From Actinomycetota bacterium (lineage in GTDB: Bacteria; Actinomycetota; Coriobacteriia; Coriobacteriales; RUG844), in the NCBI GenBank assembly GCA_013335845.1, contig JAAXUU010000001.1, forward strand, positions 15,939 through 22,911: DNA of 6,973 bases, in the 5' to 3' direction. A program made the position numbers and the translations under genes. The notes under the pieces are model-generated. The model saw nothing but the letters and a program-made list of their open reading frames with translations. It made no database searches and had not been told where the DNA came from. Shown here piece after piece: positions 5,889 through 6,973 of this stretch. Positions within the stretch are counted from its first letter, which is position 1. Each line of letters opens with the position of its first letter.

Positions 5889-5943
5889 ACGTGATTCTCA
5901 GCGATTCCCGACACTGAACAACATCCCCTACCACGCTGTCCTA

Positions 5944-6498
5944 CTACCCTTCCCTACCCCGCAGCCGAATCAAACGCTCGATAACGATTGTAAGAATCAC
6001 CGCGCCGACGATTGCGCCGGAGGCATCGATAAGCACATCGGTTAACCTGCAGGAACGTCCGACAACATACAGCTGATGTATCTCGTCGCTCACCGCATAT
6101 AACACCGAAAGCGCCACCGCGAACAATGCTGCCCCATACTTTCTTCTCGAGGCTCTGTCTTCCAAGAAAAAGGATTGCCGAGAAGCCACGGTGCAGAGGG
6201 CTCCCAGTATCAGGTACTCGGTGAAATGACCGCATTTGCGCACTACATACTGGTAGCGCTCGACAACCTGAGCTTGCTCATCAAGGGAAAGATCCGCATA
6301 GCCGGGATACACAACTCGGGCGATCAGCTCTACTACGCTACCGCTTTGCGCGTTGGATTCATCAGCCGGTTGCGCAGAGAACATGAAGATGGCCACCATC
6401 CAAGCGACGACGCAAAGCCATGCAAGAACGCTGTACCAGCGCATCGGCGTGTATTCATTTGGCGTTGCTTTCGGGTATTTCAAAATAGTATCCGCCAA
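5944..6498 (-). CDS. VanZ-family membrane protein
   Basis: The product is up to 184 residues with about four membrane helices (near 24-42, 92-106, 121-139 and 155-175). VanZ hallmarks are clear: FSAQP (40-44), RKCGHFTEYLILG (87-99) with His91 and Glu94, SDEIHQ (137-142), GR (147-148), and the D154...D158 helix of the last segment. The prototype VanZ of the enterococcal vanA cluster gives low-level teicoplanin resistance. Most chromosomal relatives have no proven function and no link to vancomycin resistance, and no van genes are seen here. The start is uncertain: the longest frame begins at TTG 6498, but its AGGGAAGG sits only 1-2 bases away. TTG 6483 and ATG 6444 are alternatives. An in-frame stop lies just upstream of 6498, so the gene cannot be longer. 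Confidence 0.88.
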   Translation of the reverse strand: MADTILKYPKATPNEYTPMRWYSVLAWLCVVAWMVAIFMFSAQPADESNAQSGSVVELIARVVYPGYADLSLDEQAQVVERYQYVVRKCGHFTEYLILGALCTVASRQSFFLEDRASRRKYGAALFAVALSVLYAVSDEIHQLYVVGRSCRLTDVLIDASGAIVGAVILTIVIERLIRLRGREG

Positions 6499-6538
6499 AC
6501 CTTCCCTATCAACTTCCTAACATCATCTCATGCTTCGG

Positions 6539-6596
6539 ATTCTATGATGCATCTTTTCCCACGAACTTTAACCTTCAGTGCAACTTTTTCCCACGA
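6539..6596 (-). promoter_or_regulatory. Candidate vanZ promoter with two upstream direct repeats
   Basis: Read leftward, TAGAAT (6544-6539) is a 5/6 -10 match, about 40 bases before the TTG start. No good -35 is present. Instead, two exact copies of TCGTGGGAAAA lie at 6596-6586 and 6564-6554, 32 bases apart (about three helical turns). The nearer copy covers the -35 zone. This layout suggests a regulator-dependent promoter; the repeats are certain, the role inferred. Confidence 0.4.
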
Positions 6597-6601
6597 GTAG
6601 C

Positions 6602-6679
6602 GTTAGCATGGCGGGCCCGACGGAGATTGCAATGCGCTCCGTACCGGCGCGACTCCTCTATTTTGCAAATCCTGCTAAC
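6602..6679. other. Nested inverted repeats in the gap upstream of vanZ
   Basis: GTTAGC (6602-6607) and GCTAAC (6674-6679) enclose an inner hairpin ACGGAG/CTCCGT with an 11-base loop in the GC-rich stretch around 6620-6645. The interval 6597-6766 has no supported gene. The nested arms could form a structured transcript, but I see no tRNA or known RNA signature. Confidence 0.2.
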
Positions 6680-6766
6680 CTCGGTGAGGAAAATGGGATT
6701 GGTGTTTATTGGACCGAACCACAACTTTTCTGTCATGTGCCAGCAAACTGAATTAGTTCGATAGCG

Positions 6767-6797
6767 AAAGGGGGTATTCTCGCCTCCGAGAATACCC
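6767..6797 (-). terminator. Terminator of the right-edge leftward gene
   Basis: GGGTATTCTCG (6797-6787 read leftward) and CGAGAATACCC (6782-6772) form a perfect 11-pair stem with a 4-base loop. CC and then TTT (6769-6767) follow. It begins 28 bases after the stop at 6826. The T-run is short, but the stem strength and position fit an intrinsic terminator. Confidence 0.6.
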
Positions 6798-6825
6798 TCC
6801 AAGCGGTCCGTCATCAAGCTCCCCA

Positions 6826-6973
6826 TCACGCGCAGAAACCGAATCGCACCGCGCCATCACCCTTGTCCACTAGCCTCCCAAGATCACCATCCCCGAATGC
6901 GGCGTCAATGCAACCGGCAGTGATTACATCGTCATCGCGAGTGAGCGCCTGCTTCATGCGTACACGTTCGAAT
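6826..6973 (-). CDS. 3' end of an unidentified leftward gene, entering from right edge
   Basis: The frame is open from the right edge (codons start at 6972) to a TGA at 6826-6828, giving 48 C-terminal residues including MKQALTRDDDVITAGCIDAA and GDGDLGRLVDKGDGAVRF. The composition is protein-like, unlike the other two frames. A strong terminator follows 28 bases downstream, which supports a real gene end. I do not recognise the family from this fragment. Confidence 0.6.
   Translation of the reverse strand, partial: FERVRMKQALTRDDDVITAGCIDAAFGDGDLGRLVDKGDGAVRFGFCA

Noticed and set aside
5944..6498. Glycopeptide (teicoplanin) resistance determinant
   Set aside because: VanZ-like proteins are widespread on chromosomes without resistance genes, and no vanA/H/X/R/S genes are nearby.
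6602..6679. tRNA-like element with GTTAGC/GCTAAC ends
   Set aside because: There is no T-loop GTTCRA motif, no anticodon arm and no proper D arm in the right positions.
6575..6829. Leftward 84-residue open frame beside the right-edge gene
   Set aside because: It starts across the stop of the real C-terminal fragment, reads through the 6772-6797 terminator stem, and has no protein-like features.

Overview
The window looks like chromosomal DNA from a Coriobacteriia bacterium, most likely Eggerthellaceae (relatives of Eggerthella, Slackia, Gordonibacter). This is an inference from two things. The first is a pair of Tat-exported, probably lipid-anchored FAD reductases of the fumarate reductase/3-ketosteroid dehydrogenase type, a family strongly expanded in that group. 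The second is a LuxR-type regulator whose N-terminal half is a block of about 12 membrane helices, a regulator type that group carries in many copies. Base composition is roughly balanced, with an AT-rich stretch around 1340-2430.

Layout, left to right. The 5' part of a Tat-secreted flavoprotein gene runs leftward off the edge (458 to 1). A divergent YdeI/OmpD-associated family gene follows (716-1336, +), and then an orphan HicB-like antitoxin with a C-terminal helix-turn-helix (1490-1942, +). From 1943 to 2432 there is no confident gene, but the stretch holds a possible remnant small ORF, two sets of short direct repeats and a Rho-independent terminator. The membrane-bound LuxR regulator gene (3947-2433, -) ends at that terminator. 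It is transcribed divergently, across 207 bases, from a complete 545-residue Tat-exported flavoprotein gene (4155-5792, +). Two stem-loops separate that gene from a convergent VanZ-family membrane protein gene (6498-5944, -). The last 470 bases hold the vanZ upstream region with a spaced direct repeat, a terminator, and the 3' end of another leftward gene that enters from the right edge.

The central functional unit is probably the divergent regulator-reductase pair at 2433-5792. The regulator would sense a small molecule in or across the membrane and control the adjacent extracytoplasmic reductase or dehydrogenase. The reductase resembles 3-ketosteroid dehydrogenases in its GGTTALSGG and YTGAG segments, but its substrate cannot be read from the sequence. 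No cytochrome, quinol dehydrogenase or FMN-binding electron donor is encoded here, so electrons must come from proteins encoded elsewhere. The ydeI-like, hicB-like and vanZ-like genes look like independent single-gene units, each with its own plausible promoter or terminator signals.
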